Position numbers and translations under genes: made by a program. The notes beneath the pieces were generated by a model. That model did not search any database. It saw nothing but the letters and a program-made list of their open reading frames with translations, and was not told where the DNA came from. Shown piece after piece: positions 24,312 through 33,245 of a stretch of 58,328 bases of DNA (its first letter is position 1; each line of letters opens with the position of its first letter). The stretch is from positions 1 to 58,328 of the forward strand of contig NZ_CP035122.1 of NCBI RefSeq assembly GCF_004087835.1, read 5' to 3'. This stretch comes from Halorussus pelagicus. GTDB taxonomy: Archaea > Halobacteriota > Halobacteria > Halobacteriales > Haladaptataceae.

Positions 24312-26393
24312 ATGGCACGAGCGGAGAACACGGAACTCATCGACAACTTCGAGCAGTTCTACCGGCGGTACTACAGCGACGAAATCGGCCGCCTCGCACA
24401 GAACTACCCTATCGACCAGCGGTCGCTCCATATCGACTGGACCGACCTCTACCGCTACGACTCGGACCTCGCCGACGACTTCCTCTCGCAACCCGAACAG
24501 TTACGCGAGTACGCAGAAGAGGCGCTACGACTCTACGACCTCCCCGTAGACATAAACCTCGGACAAGCGCACGTCCGCGTCGAAAACCTCGACAAAACGA
24601 CCGATATCCACGAGATACGGTCCCGGCATCTCCATACGCTCGTCGCGGTCGAGGGCACCGTCGAGCGTGCCTCTGGGGTCCAGAGCCAACTCCAAGAGAC
24701 AGCCTTCGAGTGTCAGCGATGCGGGACACTCACCTACATGGTTCAGGGCGGCGAACAGGAACCCCACGAGTGTCAGGGCTGTGAGCGACAGGGACGGTTC
24801 CAGATTAACTATGACCGGTCGGAGTTCGTAGACGCCCAGACGCTCGTCGTGAAACAGCGCCCAGCGGACGCGACGACCGACGATGGCGTAAGCATCGAAG
24901 TCCGAATCGAGGACGACCTTGCAGGCGAGGTCACAGCGGGCGACACCGTGACCGCGACGGGCGTCCTCCACATGCTCGATAGCGACGGCCGAATGGACGC
25001 AACGGTCCCCGACAAGTACCTCAGTGGCGTTTCGATCCGGCCACGGCCCGACGACTCTTACAGCCTCGAAATTTCTGACGACGACAAGAAAGACATAGTC
25101 GAACTCTCCCAAACGGACGACATCTACGAGCGGATGGTCGGCTCCTACGCACCACGCGTCTACGGCTACGACCAAGCAAAGCTGGCGATTATCCTGCAAC
25201 TGTTCTCCGGCGTGACGAAGCATCTACCCGACGACTCGCGGATTCGGGGTAGCATCCACGTCGGGCTTATCGGCGACCCCGGCACCGCCAAGAGCCGCCT
25301 GCTCGACTACGCTGGCCGACTCGCACCCCGAACCGTCTCGGCATCGGGAACGGGGAGTTCGTCGGTTGGGCTAACGGCGTCTATGGAACGCATCAGCGGC
25401 GGCCAAGAGACGTGGGCGGTCAAAGCGGGTACACTCCCGCTCGCCGACCACGGTCTCGCTCGGTTGGACGACCTCGGCAAATTCAGCAGCGACGAACGCA
25501 AAGCACTCGAATCAGTGCTTGAAGAGCAGACCGTCGAAATCAGCAAGGCATCGGTTCAAAAGGAGTTGCAGGCGCGAGCGGCAGTCCTCGCAGCGGCGAA
25601 CCCCAAATACGGCCGCTTCGACCAGTACGAACCAATTGGGGAGCAGGTGGACCTCGAACCGGGTCTGATTTCGCAGTTCGACCTGCTGTTCACCGTGACC
25701 GACCAACCGGATGAACAGCACGACGAACGTCTCGCAGACCACGTCTTGCAGGCGAACTACGCGGGTGAACTCCACACCCAACGCTCGGAGATGTCCGCAC
25801 CGACCATTACCGAGACGGAGGTCGAGGAAGCCGCCGAACAGGTCGCACCCGAAATCGACCCCGACCTGCTCCGGAAGCATATCGCCTACGCACGTCGCAA
25901 CTGCTTCCCGACCATGACCAACGAGGCGAAAGACACCATCGAGGACTTCTACGTGGACCTCCGGACAAAGGGGGCCGACGAGGACGCGCCGGTCCCCGTG
26001 ACTGCCCGGAAACTGGAAGCCTTGGTCCGACTCTCCGAAGCGAGTGCGCGCGTGCGGCTTTCAGACGAGGTAGAAAAGGAGGACGCCGAACGTGCCGTCA
26101 AGATTACGCGCTCGTGTCTACAGGACATTGGAGTTGATCCCGAAACAGGCCAGTTCGACGCAGACGTAGTGGAAACTGGAACCTCAAAAAGTGAGCGCGA
26201 CCGGATGAAGAACTTGAAACAGATTATCGCCGAGATTGAAGACAACCATCAGGAGGGCGCACCAATCGAGAAGGTCAAAGAGCGAAGTCATGAAATCAAA
26301 ATAGAGAGGGAGAGTTTTGAAGATGAAATTGACCACCTGAAACACAAGGGTGAGGTCTACGAACCCTCCACAGACCACCTCCGAACGACATAG
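24312..26393 (+). CDS. mcm: Plasmid-encoded MCM replicative helicase, divergent active site
   Basis: 693 residues with full MCM layout: N-terminal domain with zinc finger (Cys 134/137/154/157), OB-fold, AAA+ core and C-terminal winged helix. Walker A is GDPGTAKSR (321-329) and sensor 1 is AAANPKYGRFD (Asn 430). Walker B reads RLDDLGKF instead of the usual DEhDKM, and the arginine finger motif reads SQFDLLF, with Gln 455 where SRFD is nearly invariant. It probably unwinds plasmid DNA or acts in mixed hexamers with the host MCM. The Gln could impair trans-acting ATP hydrolysis. Confidence 0.92.
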   Translation: MARAENTELIDNFEQFYRRYYSDEIGRLAQNYPIDQRSLHIDWTDLYRYDSDLADDFLSQPEQLREYAEEALRLYDLPVDINLGQAHVRVENLDKTTDIHEIRSRHLHTLVAVEGTVERASGVQSQLQETAFECQRCGTLTYMVQGGEQEPHECQGCERQGRFQINYDRSEFVDAQTLVVKQRPADATTDDGVSIEVRIEDDLAGEVTAGDTVTATGVLHMLDSDGRMDATVPDKYLSGVSIRPRPDDSYSLEISDDDKKDIVELSQTDDIYERMVGSYAPRVYGYDQAKLAIILQLFSGVTKHLPDDSRIRGSIHVGLIGDPGTAKSRLLDYAGRLAPRTVSASGTGSSSVGLTASMERISGGQETWAVKAGTLPLADHGLARLDDLGKFSSDERKALESVLEEQTVEISKASVQKELQARAAVLAAANPKYGRFDQYEPIGEQVDLEPGLISQFDLLFTVTDQPDEQHDERLADHVLQANYAGELHTQRSEMSAPTITETEVEEAAEQVAPEIDPDLLRKHIAYARRNCFPTMTNEAKDTIEDFYVDLRTKGADEDAPVPVTARKLEALVRLSEASARVRLSDEVEKEDAERAVKITRSCLQDIGVDPETGQFDADVVETGTSKSERDRMKNLKQIIAEIEDNHQEGAPIEKVKERSHEIKIERESFEDEIDHLKHKGEVYEPSTDHLRTT

Positions 26394-26421
26394 CTCTGTT
26401 TCGCAGTCGCCCTAGTCCAAT

Positions 26422-27132
26422 TCAATATTTGCCGTTCGAGTCGAAGATTCGAGTGAGTTCATTTTCGATATCGTCGGCTTCCATCCGGATATAGTCTAAG
26501 GCCGCCTCGACGCTTCCCCACCCCATGTGTCGGCGAAGCGTGTGCGCTCGCATTCCCTTTTTGACGAATCGCCGCGCGGCGTAGCCGCGTAGGGCATGAG
26601 GATAGATTTCATCCTTGTCGTCTATCAGGTCGCTCTCCTCGGCGAGGTCGTTCACCCAGCAGTTGAACGCCGACCTGCACCACGGGAATCGTTCGTGGCG
26701 ATGGAAGAACACATCGAACAGGTCGAAGAGCGAATCATCGAAATTGTATATAACGCTTCGGTTCGACGCGTCTAATTTCGGTTTCCAGCGGCGCTGAAGT
26801 TCCCCTTCGAGCGTTAGTTCATCCGGTCGGTAGCTCACTGCCTGCTTCGCTTGTGACCGACAGTAGCCACAGACCCCTCCGTCGCGGCCGTGGTCGCACG
26901 GGTCGTGTGCTGGAATCTCGATTCGCCCACGCTCAAGGTCTATCCAGTCCCGTCGCATGTGGCTGACCTCGCCTGCGCGGAGTCCTAGTTCCCCCATTGT
27001 GCGAGTGATGAATGTGTATCTGAGTTCATCCTCGCCATCTAACCGCTTGGCGGCGCGGAGAAGGTCTCGGTATTCGCGTTGTGTTGGTGCATCGTCTTTC
27101 GCGGACCGCTCGAAGTCTCTCTCCCTCGACAT
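26422..27132 (-). CDS. Tyrosine recombinase/integrase with zinc-knuckle insertion
   Basis: 236 residues, essentially a catalytic domain. Arg I lies in GELGLRAGEVSHMRRDWI. A CDHGRDGGVCGYC insertion is typical of a haloarchaeal integrase group. The HALRGYAARRF box holds His-x-x-Arg, and HMGWGSVEAALDYI holds the second His and the Tyr nucleophile. It is convergent with mcm (28 bp apart). It probably resolves or integrates the element; no matching att site is evident beside it. Confidence 0.83.
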   Translation of the reverse strand: MSRERDFERSAKDDAPTQREYRDLLRAAKRLDGEDELRYTFITRTMGELGLRAGEVSHMRRDWIDLERGRIEIPAHDPCDHGRDGGVCGYCRSQAKQAVSYRPDELTLEGELQRRWKPKLDASNRSVIYNFDDSLFDLFDVFFHRHERFPWCRSAFNCWVNDLAEESDLIDDKDEIYPHALRGYAARRFVKKGMRAHTLRRHMGWGSVEAALDYIRMEADDIENELTRIFDSNGKY

Positions 27133-27215
27133 GGAAAAACATCATAATAGATGGTCCATAATAAATTGAGCGGCTGCAACTGGATATTCGCTCCTACAAA
27201 ATCTTGAATACCGGT

Positions 27216-27941
27216 TTAATACAATCCGAGCGACCGCTGGCCGTTCAACTCATCCGTTCGCCGTCGTTCGTACGCCTCGCCCGCGTCCTCCGCAACGTCG
27301 ATACAGACCACCTCGTACTTGTTACAAATCAGTTCGGCGGCGACCGCCATCGGCGCGGTCCCGGCGCACGGGACTACAACCTCGTTGCTCGGCAGGTCGA
27401 ACGTCTCCAAGACGGCCCGATACGGCGCGAGTGACTTCGCCGACGACCAGCCCCAGTTGTCGCGCTGGCGTTGACAGGGCACGTTCAGTGGACTCTGCCT
27501 GACCGGACAGGCCGCTTTCCACGCGAGGACCATCGTGTATCCGCCGGTCGAGAGGTACATTCCCGGCGTCGAGCAGTCTGGCGTGCTGTCCGAGGAGAGT
27601 GCCGTCACCTGCCCGAGCGCGTACTGGCGTTCACCCCACTCGCTTGAGATGTAGTCTAACAGCCGCCCCAACAGCCAGTCGTCGGTGTCCGCGACGAGCA
27701 GGCTACCGGGCCGAAGGACACGGTGAATCTCGCCGACGAGCGCCGCGGTCGTCAGGCCAGTATCGTGGTCCTCGAAGTGGTCGTCGTCTTCCGAGAAGGC
27801 GTGCGTATCGTACTTGACGCCGAACGCACCGTTCCGCATCGGCCGCGCCCACGCATCATCGAGGTGGACGACCGACGCGCTCTCGGCGTCCATCGACCGG
27901 AGTTCATCGAGCGCGTCGCCGACGATGTACTCCACCAGCAT
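27216..27941 (-). CDS. Site-specific DNA methyltransferase (N4/N6 class), haloarchaeal virus type
   Basis: 241 residues. Motif IV appears as VVHLDDAW (in place of DPPY/DPPW) near residue 24. The SAM-binding motif I appears near the C-terminus as VPCAGTAPMAVAAEL, so the order is the beta-type circular arrangement. HRVLRPGSLLVADTDDW resembles the following motif. There is no restriction gene next to it, so it is an orphan methylase, perhaps protecting the element from host restriction. The downstream integrase is 84 bp away. Confidence 0.75.
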   Translation of the reverse strand: MLVEYIVGDALDELRSMDAESASVVHLDDAWARPMRNGAFGVKYDTHAFSEDDDHFEDHDTGLTTAALVGEIHRVLRPGSLLVADTDDWLLGRLLDYISSEWGERQYALGQVTALSSDSTPDCSTPGMYLSTGGYTMVLAWKAACPVRQSPLNVPCQRQRDNWGWSSAKSLAPYRAVLETFDLPSNEVVVPCAGTAPMAVAAELICNKYEVVCIDVAEDAGEAYERRRTDELNGQRSLGLY

Positions 27942-27943
27942 GG

Positions 27944-28070
27944 CTACGCCCCTCCGGCCGCGAAGCCGTAATCGACGCCCGGAAGCGGTACGTCCCGATT
28001 CACATACTGCTCGGGGTCGAGACGGTCCACGTACCGCTCCGTGGACGTGGACGACGACGAAGTCGAAGTC
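27944..28070 (-). pseudogene. C-terminal fragment of an unknown gene upstream of the methylase
   Basis: A frame ending at the TAG at 27944-27946 reads ERYVDRLDPEQYVNRDVPLP followed by a short glycine/alanine tail. It has the codon character of a real gene end, but a stop lies just upstream and no start codon fits. It overlaps the methylase start by a few codon positions in another frame, as adjacent operon genes do. Probably the tail of a truncated gene. Confidence 0.4.
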
Positions 28071-28124
28071 TAAGCGCGACGCTGAATTTTTCGGAGCGCG
28101 AAATAAAAGTAGAAGAGACGAGAC

Positions 28125-28454
28125 CTATCGGTCTGCGTTCTCGAACGCTTCGGCCAACTTCTCACGCATCGCATCTCGACGGGCCTGTCGGACCTCTTCG
28201 TCCGAGAGGTAGTTCTGTGCGACGACCTCGGCCGATGCGCTCCCTTGGTCTTCAGCGATGTCTTCGAGTCGGTCGAGCAGGCCCGCGGTGGCTTGCTGGT
28301 AGGCCGTGTACCAGAATCGGCGGGCCATGTGGGGCTTTGGGCGCTCGCCGAGAACCTGTACGTCTGCCTCGTCGGCGAGTGACCGGAAACGTGACCGTAC
28401 CGTGTCGGCGACGATGTGCCCGGTCTCGGACTGCGAGGGGAAAGAGGTCGGCAT
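28125..28454 (-). pseudogene. C-terminal fragment of a haloarchaeal integrase
   Basis: About 110 residues, from SQSETGHIVADTVRSRF through HMARRFWYTAY to QNYLSDEEVRQARRDAMRE, matching the C-terminal tail of a large haloarchaeal tyrosine-recombinase family. The N-terminal and core catalytic parts are missing, so it is a remnant. The 28071-28124 gap holds nothing visible. Confidence 0.6.
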
Positions 28455-28569
28455 TCTTGACTGCCTCGCTCGTTTTTGGACATGGCATAATAGTTGCATC
28501 AGTAATAAGTTTTTATTCTACTGTTTTTTATATAGATTTATTATATGTATGTTCAAACAACCATTTGCG

Positions 28570-29487
28570 ATGTCCGAAGAAAATCGAACCCCTACTCGTC
28601 GTACAGTCCTAAAGAATAGCGCCCTCTCGATGGCCACCTTTGGAAGTCTCACTGGCGTCAGCGCGGCACAAACGCAGAGCAAAGAGGTAGTAGATAAGGT
28701 CTCGATCAAAATTCCTGATAATTCCGGAGACAAATCGCTTAGTTCAAGTAACATTGAAAGTCTTTCAAAAAGCCACTCCGGGGTTAAGAAGTTCGACACC
28801 GGTATCTCCGGGCTTCACAAGCTTGATTCCATTGTCGTGGAAAAGTATAATACTGGCGAAATGTCCTATTCGGTCTCAGGCACGAACCAAGTCTCGAAGA
28901 CTGGTGTCACACGATTCCAAGTTCGGTCCGGAATCGGACCAAATGGTGACGGGCCTCTAGCGATTGAGGTTGTTCCAAGTCAGAAGCAAAAAGTGTCGAA
29001 GGACGGTAATGAAGGATGTTCGAGTGGTACAGACGGTACTCTCTCCTCAATGGACTCAGACAGTGGTTCTGACCTGACAGAGGATTACGAAGGAGGTGTC
29101 CACACTCGCACAGGAACCAACGAAGATCTCTACTTAAGTGATCAAGCTCATCATCGCCAAGTGTATGATTGGTCCGCCTCTGGCGGTAACGTAGGGAACT
29201 GGGACGGCGATTACTGTACCAATTGGAAGGCCTACGATGTCTCCGGGTGGACTCTAGAGGGGAATGGCTGGAAGAATCGAGACAGTTCTGGAGACAATTA
29301 CTACAGTGAATCGTACGCACAGCTCACAACATACAATGACAGCACTACTAATCGGACTCAGCACGAAATTAGCATGACGATGAAGCCGGATGGGACCTTC
29401 GATTGGACGGCTGAAATCACGAATACAGCTTCTGAGTGGGCAACCGAGTTCGAAATGTACTCAACCCGCCAATCACTCCCCTGTTGA
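28570..29487 (+). CDS. Tat-exported protein of unknown function
   Basis: 305 residues. The N-terminus has a twin-arginine signal (PTRRTVLKNSALSMATFGSL, then GVSAAQ as a likely cleavage site). The mature part is rich in Ser, Gly, Asp and Asn, with four cysteines, including CSSG, CTNW and a C-terminal Cys. Trp/Tyr-rich beta-like segments lie around residues 190-260. An ATG at 28549 would add seven residues; TATATAG at about 28530 fits a short leader to 28570. The gene is less GC-rich than its neighbours. A convergent small membrane-protein gene follows. A halocin-like or surface role is possible but unproven. Confidence 0.75.
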   Translation: MSEENRTPTRRTVLKNSALSMATFGSLTGVSAAQTQSKEVVDKVSIKIPDNSGDKSLSSSNIESLSKSHSGVKKFDTGISGLHKLDSIVVEKYNTGEMSYSVSGTNQVSKTGVTRFQVRSGIGPNGDGPLAIEVVPSQKQKVSKDGNEGCSSGTDGTLSSMDSDSGSDLTEDYEGGVHTRTGTNEDLYLSDQAHHRQVYDWSASGGNVGNWDGDYCTNWKAYDVSGWTLEGNGWKNRDSSGDNYYSESYAQLTTYNDSTTNRTQHEISMTMKPDGTFDWTAEITNTASEWATEFEMYSTRQSLPC

Positions 29488-29542
29488 CATCACTACAAGC
29501 ACTTTAGTTCGCAGGTAGCCCCATATAGAAATTTGTTATTTC

Positions 29543-29887
29543 CTACATCTCGGTCAGCTTCGCCGTTTTTGAGTTTTGATAGTAGATTATAGCTCCGACT
29601 AATATTGCTAGGATGAGAATAGGAGCAGAGTAATTAGAGTGGTCAAAGTAGGATGCAATTATATGGAATACTACGGCACCGCCAATTACTATGAGTAGTG
29701 GCTTTCGACTAAGTTGGAGATTCTTCTTGATATCATCTTTGTAGTCGTATAAAGTTGATATTATGGTGGCAAGTATCACACCAACTACTATTAAATGGTT
29801 AGCTGCTGCAAAAGATAGGGCTATCACAGTCCCAAGAATAGCGAGTGCTGTCCTGAGTATCCACGGAGCCATAATTTTAGAAAGCAC
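29543..29887 (-). CDS. Small multi-pass membrane protein
   Basis: 114 residues with about four hydrophobic segments (ILGTVIALSFAAANHLIVVG, VILATIIS, PLLIVIGGAVVFHIIASYF, APILILAILVGAIIYY). Start is GTG 29887 or ATG 29872. It is AT-rich and convergent with the Tat-exported protein gene, 55 bp between stops. The family is unknown. Its pairing with an exported protein is like that of immunity proteins for secreted toxins, but this is only an analogy. Confidence 0.6.
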   Translation of the reverse strand: MLSKIMAPWILRTALAILGTVIALSFAAANHLIVVGVILATIISTLYDYKDDIKKNLQLSRKPLLIVIGGAVVFHIIASYFDHSNYSAPILILAILVGAIIYYQNSKTAKLTEM

Positions 29888-29957
29888 ATACTGGGTATTA
29901 AAAGCTATGTATAATTTCGAGGGTATAGCTGGCGGCTAGGGCAGTGATGATGAATAG

Positions 29958-31115
29958 TCATTGATCGGCTTCATCAAATGCCTCCCCAGCCTCCTCGGCG
30001 GTCTCCTCGGCCGAGATGTGCGAATACGCTTCCATCGTCGTCTTCGGGTCGGCGTGCAAGAGGTGCTTCTGGGCCTGCTCCCAGCCCTTCTCGCGGACGA
30101 GCGTGTCGCCAGCGCCGCGCCGACCACCGTGGAGTTCCAAATACTCCCCGTCGTCGGTGTCGAGGTCGGGCACGTCGGCGGCCTTCGAGAGGCGCTTCAT
30201 GAGGCTTCGGCCGCCCGCCGTCGTGAGCGCGGGCGGAGCGATGTCTTCGGCGTAGCAGAGTTCGAGCGCGGTCGCGTCGCCTCGCATCGCCTCGATTTCG
30301 GACTCGTCGTTACCCGCGGCGTCGAGAGCGTCTTCAACGGCCGACGCGAGCGAAGGCGCGTGGAGCGTCGGGAAGACCGGCCACTCCTCGCTCGGCGGGT
30401 CGAAAACCGTCTGCCAGCGGTCAAGCGCCGAGACAGCTTGCTTCGGCACGCCCGTCTTCCGGTACTCTTGGGACCCTTTTTCGAGGACGTGCATCGTCCC
30501 GGCGTCAAGGTCTACGTCCTTCCAGCGAACGCCGTCGCGGCGGTCGTCGTTCCGGTCTCGGAGGATTTCGCCGCCACGGACGCCCGAGTAGGCGATGGTT
30601 GCGACGAACGCGCGGTCGCGCGCCTCGGCGAGCGCGTCCCCGCCCTGCTCGTCTATCGCCTCGTAGGCACGTTCGTTCACGAACTCCATGATGGCATTCC
30701 GTTGAGCAGGCGACCAGAGTTGCTGGCTATGTTCGCTCCGCTGGTCGTCATCCGGGAGCGCGTCGGTCGGCCGGGCCTTCGCGGCCGGGTTATCGGTTAG
30801 GTACTCGCGTCGCTGGCACCACGAGAGGTAGGCTCGTACATAGTCGAAATACTTCCGTGCCGAGGACGCTGCGAGGCCGTCAGATTCGTTTGTGCGCCGC
30901 TTCAAGTGGCGGGCGTAGGCTTCGAGGTCGTCCACGTCGAGCGCCGTGAACGTGTACGTCGAGCGTTCGTCGCTGGTCCAGTCTTTCCATCTTTCGAGGA
31001 CGCGCTTGGCGTTCCGCCGGTAGTTCCCCGAATCGTTGCCCTTGGACTTGTCGATCAGGTAGTCGTCGAGCGGCTCATCGAGTGCGTCATGGTTGCGGTT
31101 AGACACAGCGACCAC
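29958..31115 (-). CDS. Tyrosine recombinase (XerC-like plasmid integrase)
   Basis: 385 residues. A SAM-like core-binding domain (about 20-125, VLERWKDWTS and YFDYVRAYLSWCQRREYL) precedes the catalytic domain. Arg I lies in YSGVRGGEIL, Lys in EKGSQEYRKTGVPK, the HxxR box in LELHGGRRGAGDTL, and His/Tyr in HLLHADPKTTMEAYSHI. Start is GTG 31115 or GTG 31106. It is full length and probably active. A 28-bp perfect inverted repeat lies 197 bp upstream (31312-31339) and could be its core site. Confidence 0.87.
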   Translation of the reverse strand: MVAVSNRNHDALDEPLDDYLIDKSKGNDSGNYRRNAKRVLERWKDWTSDERSTYTFTALDVDDLEAYARHLKRRTNESDGLAASSARKYFDYVRAYLSWCQRREYLTDNPAAKARPTDALPDDDQRSEHSQQLWSPAQRNAIMEFVNERAYEAIDEQGGDALAEARDRAFVATIAYSGVRGGEILRDRNDDRRDGVRWKDVDLDAGTMHVLEKGSQEYRKTGVPKQAVSALDRWQTVFDPPSEEWPVFPTLHAPSLASAVEDALDAAGNDESEIEAMRGDATALELCYAEDIAPPALTTAGGRSLMKRLSKAADVPDLDTDDGEYLELHGGRRGAGDTLVREKGWEQAQKHLLHADPKTTMEAYSHISAEETAEEAGEAFDEADQ

Positions 31116-31587
31116 CGCCGACGTGGGGAGCGTGACAGTCTCGATGGCGGTACACGACGGCCGTGGGAGAGTGACGCTCGGAGCGCGTGTCGAGTAGCGT
31201 GGGCATAGTTGGTTTTGACCGCTGAATCCGGGGGCTTCGCAGCTGAGAAGGCGAGTGCTGAGTGATTCGGCGGTTTCATGCTTCGCCGAGGGCGTGGACC
31301 CACTAAAATCTACTTGTGATTCCTGCGCTAATCACAAGTGTACTGTCTAGAGAGTATATCTGGCGATTGAATGCCTGAAAGTGCCGGAAACAGATGAATT
31401 AGGATTCAGACTCATCTGATAAATCGTATCTAGCTATATGGAATCTTGCGGCAGTAGACGCGACTTTGGATGAGCAGAACCGGGTTTCTGGAGCGTCTCG
31501 CGGGAGAAATCGGCGGGTTAGCAGTAGAAGTTGGTAGTCAAGGTGGTGAAGGCGGACGAGAACAGCGGAAACGGAGCGACCGTGGGG
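31116..31587. other. Non-coding stretch upstream of the integrase
   Basis: I see no gene here; the ORFs present lack coding character. It contains the 28-bp inverted repeat at 31312-31339 and an ACTGTCTAGAGAG just after it that recalls the IS end sequence at 36.2 kb. Confidence 0.5.
31312..31339. repeat. 28-bp inverted repeat near integrase (candidate recombination core or operator)
   Basis: ACTTGTGATT and AATCACAAGT are perfect 10-bp inverted arms around an 8-bp centre (CCTGCGCT). Arm and spacer sizes resemble tyrosine-recombinase core sites of the dif/att type. It is upstream of, and divergently placed to, the integrase gene that starts at 31115. Confidence 0.5.
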
Positions 31588-31758
31588 TTACTCTTCTTTT
31601 GAAAGGTCGAGTACGTAGTATTCAGCATTGTCCACCGCCTGCCCTTTGCCCTCGTGGCAGAACCCGAGTTCCTTGACTGCCGTGGGGTCGTAGACGTAGA
31701 TGTCGAGGCGGTCCGCGTTTGACTCACGCGCGGCGTCGATAGGTGCGCCGTGGTCGCC
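31588..31758 (-). pseudogene. C-terminal gene fragment adjoining the mini CRISPR array
   Basis: The frame ends at 31588 and reads ADRLDIYVYDPTAVKELGF, then CHEGKGQAVDNAEYYVLDLS. It has clear coding character but is cut by the first repeat at 31760. A gene tail of unknown family, left by recombination next to the array. Confidence 0.5.
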
Positions 31759-31759
31759 C

Positions 31760-31918
31760 CTTTCAATCCAGCTTCGGTCCGATTACGACGGTTGAGGCAG
31801 GCGTCACCCGGATGGTCTCGAACTTTCAATCCGGCCTCGGTCCGATTACGACGTTCCCAATCCCGGTAGAGTTCTGCCGCGCCGCAGACTTTCAATCCGG
31901 CTTCGGTCCGATTACGAC
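31760..31918 (-). CRISPR. Mini CRISPR array 3 (second repeat type), 3 repeats, 2 spacers
   Basis: 30-bp repeats at 31760-31789, 31823-31852 and 31889-31918 (CTTTCAATCCGG and TCGGTCCGATTACGAC parts) with one mismatch each in the first two. Spacers are 33 and 36 bp. On the minus strand the repeat begins GTCGTAATCGG and ends GGATTGAAAG. The repeat is unrelated to arrays 1 and 2. An intact cas2 and truncated cas1 lie 0.2 kb away, so this is the remnant of a separate, probably type I-B, locus. The likely leader is 31919-32114 on the cas2 side. Confidence 0.88.
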
Positions 31919-32114
31919 CTACCATGTTTGCAGTCGTAGGTGGGGCACAAAAGCATTCGCCTATTCGGTCGTGTGTACCTTCCAGAGAGTCTCTCGTATC
32001 AACAACCAGTATCAGTCTCTCACCGCCGGTTTCACGAAAATTTGCTCGAACTAACGTACACCCCCGACATTCTGCATACTGACTTAAATCCCCTTACAGT
32101 CACACTCGTCAACT

Positions 32115-32372
32115 CTACAGAAACCGCGTTTCGTCGCGTGTTTCTCCAATCTCTTCGATCTCCAGCGAGTCTTCTCTCGTCGTCGTATACACGAGGACCC
32201 GTTCGCCGTTCTTGACGAAAGCCCGAAGCCACGTCAGGACGCGCTCGTACTCACTCTGTGTGAGACGGCCATCGAAGACGCTATTCTGCCGCCAGTCGAG
32301 CCACCGCCGGAGATAATTACAGATTTTTTGGGTTCTCTCGGCCTGCACGTCGTAGACGATTACGACGAACAT
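32115..32372 (-). CDS. cas2: Second Cas2 (type I-B-like)
   Basis: 85 residues starting MFVVIVYDVQAERTQKICN with the conserved beta1 Asp, then WLDWRQNSVFDGRLT and the ending DETRFL, typical of Cas2 of haloarchaeal I-B loci and unlike the I-D Cas2 at 1478. The ATG at 32372 is 1 bp after the cas1-remnant stop. It appears intact, but its Cas1 partner is truncated. Confidence 0.9.
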   Translation of the reverse strand: MFVVIVYDVQAERTQKICNYLRRWLDWRQNSVFDGRLTQSEYERVLTWLRAFVKNGERVLVYTTTREDSLEIEEIGETRDETRFL

Positions 32373-32373
32373 T

Positions 32374-32784
32374 CTACCGCACCGTCGTCGGACTATACTC
32401 TTTGAGTCCGAGAACGTGCTTCGACACCTGATAGCACTCGGTGCGAATCCAACGACGCCACGAAATCGACCGCCCGATACCCGGATGCTTCCGCGTCTCT
32501 GATAACCGCTCGTCAAACGAATGCCGGAGCAGACGCTTCCCGTCGTCGGTCAACAAGACCGCTCGGCCTTCCTCCTCGAAATCTGCTGGCTGTAGCTGGC
32601 TCTGTCGCGTGAGCGAGAGCAAGAGTCGGTCAGTGAGGAGTGGCTTGAAGATCTCTGCGATGTCGAGACTTAGACTGTATCGGCGCTCGTGAGGCTCGTG
32701 GAGAAAGCTAATCGTCTGGTTCAGTCGAGTGTGGTAGAGTTCCGTGACTGTGGAAGCGTAGACGAGTGCGTTCAAGTAGCTCAT
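32374..32784 (-). pseudogene. cas1: C-terminal half of a second Cas1 (headless)
   Basis: 136 residues matching the C-terminal catalytic half of Cas1: SYLNALVYASTVTELYH, FLHEPHERRYSLSLD (metal-ligand His), IAEIFKPLLTDRLL (Glu), and the usual tail. The N-terminal beta domain and the first catalytic Glu motif are missing. Immediately upstream the sequence switches to an unrelated frame, so recombination has cut the gene. It should be inactive as an integrase. Confidence 0.85.
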
Positions 32785-33100
32785 CGCGCTGGACGAGGAG
32801 TTTCAGGTCCGTCTCGGACACCTCATCAGGGTCGGCGTCCGCGTCCGCAACCATCGCGTCGATGATGCCAGCCGACCCGCGGGGCACGGCGACGTCGTGG
32901 CCACCGTCGGTCTTGTGGTCGGCGTCGCCGCCGTCGGTCGTCTGATCTACGTCGTCAACGGTCCTCGAGAGCGTTTGTGCCTACTCGCCGTTCACGGAGT
33001 CGTACTCGACTTTGAGGAGGTCGCCTTTGGCGAGTTTGTCGGGGTTCTTCTCATCGCGGGCGCTCCGACTGTCGTCAGCTCGTGCCCGGAGTCGGCTAAT
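32785..33100 (-). pseudogene. Fragments of unrelated genes fused to the cut end of cas1
   Basis: On the minus strand one frame reads DEKNPDKLAKGDLLKVEYDS and stops near 32984. Another reads VAVPRGSAGIIDAMVADADA, then a LKLLVQRDELLER stretch running into the cas1 remnant in a different frame. Both have haloarchaeal coding composition but no start-stop structure. They look like gene pieces joined by recombination. Confidence 0.45.
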
Positions 33101-33245
33101 ATCTCAGGTTGTAAATATTATCATACTAGTAGTATAAGGATCACGCAATAGAAACACGCCGTCAAATAAATGTATTATAACAAATATAAAATAGGATTAA
33201 TACTAAATCATCAAGTATTTATAACACCAGTTCTAACACATAAAT

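Noticed and set aside
31470-31676. 68-codon plus-strand ORF
   Set aside because: It lacks coding character, overlaps a real gene tail on the other strand, and has no promoter or domain.
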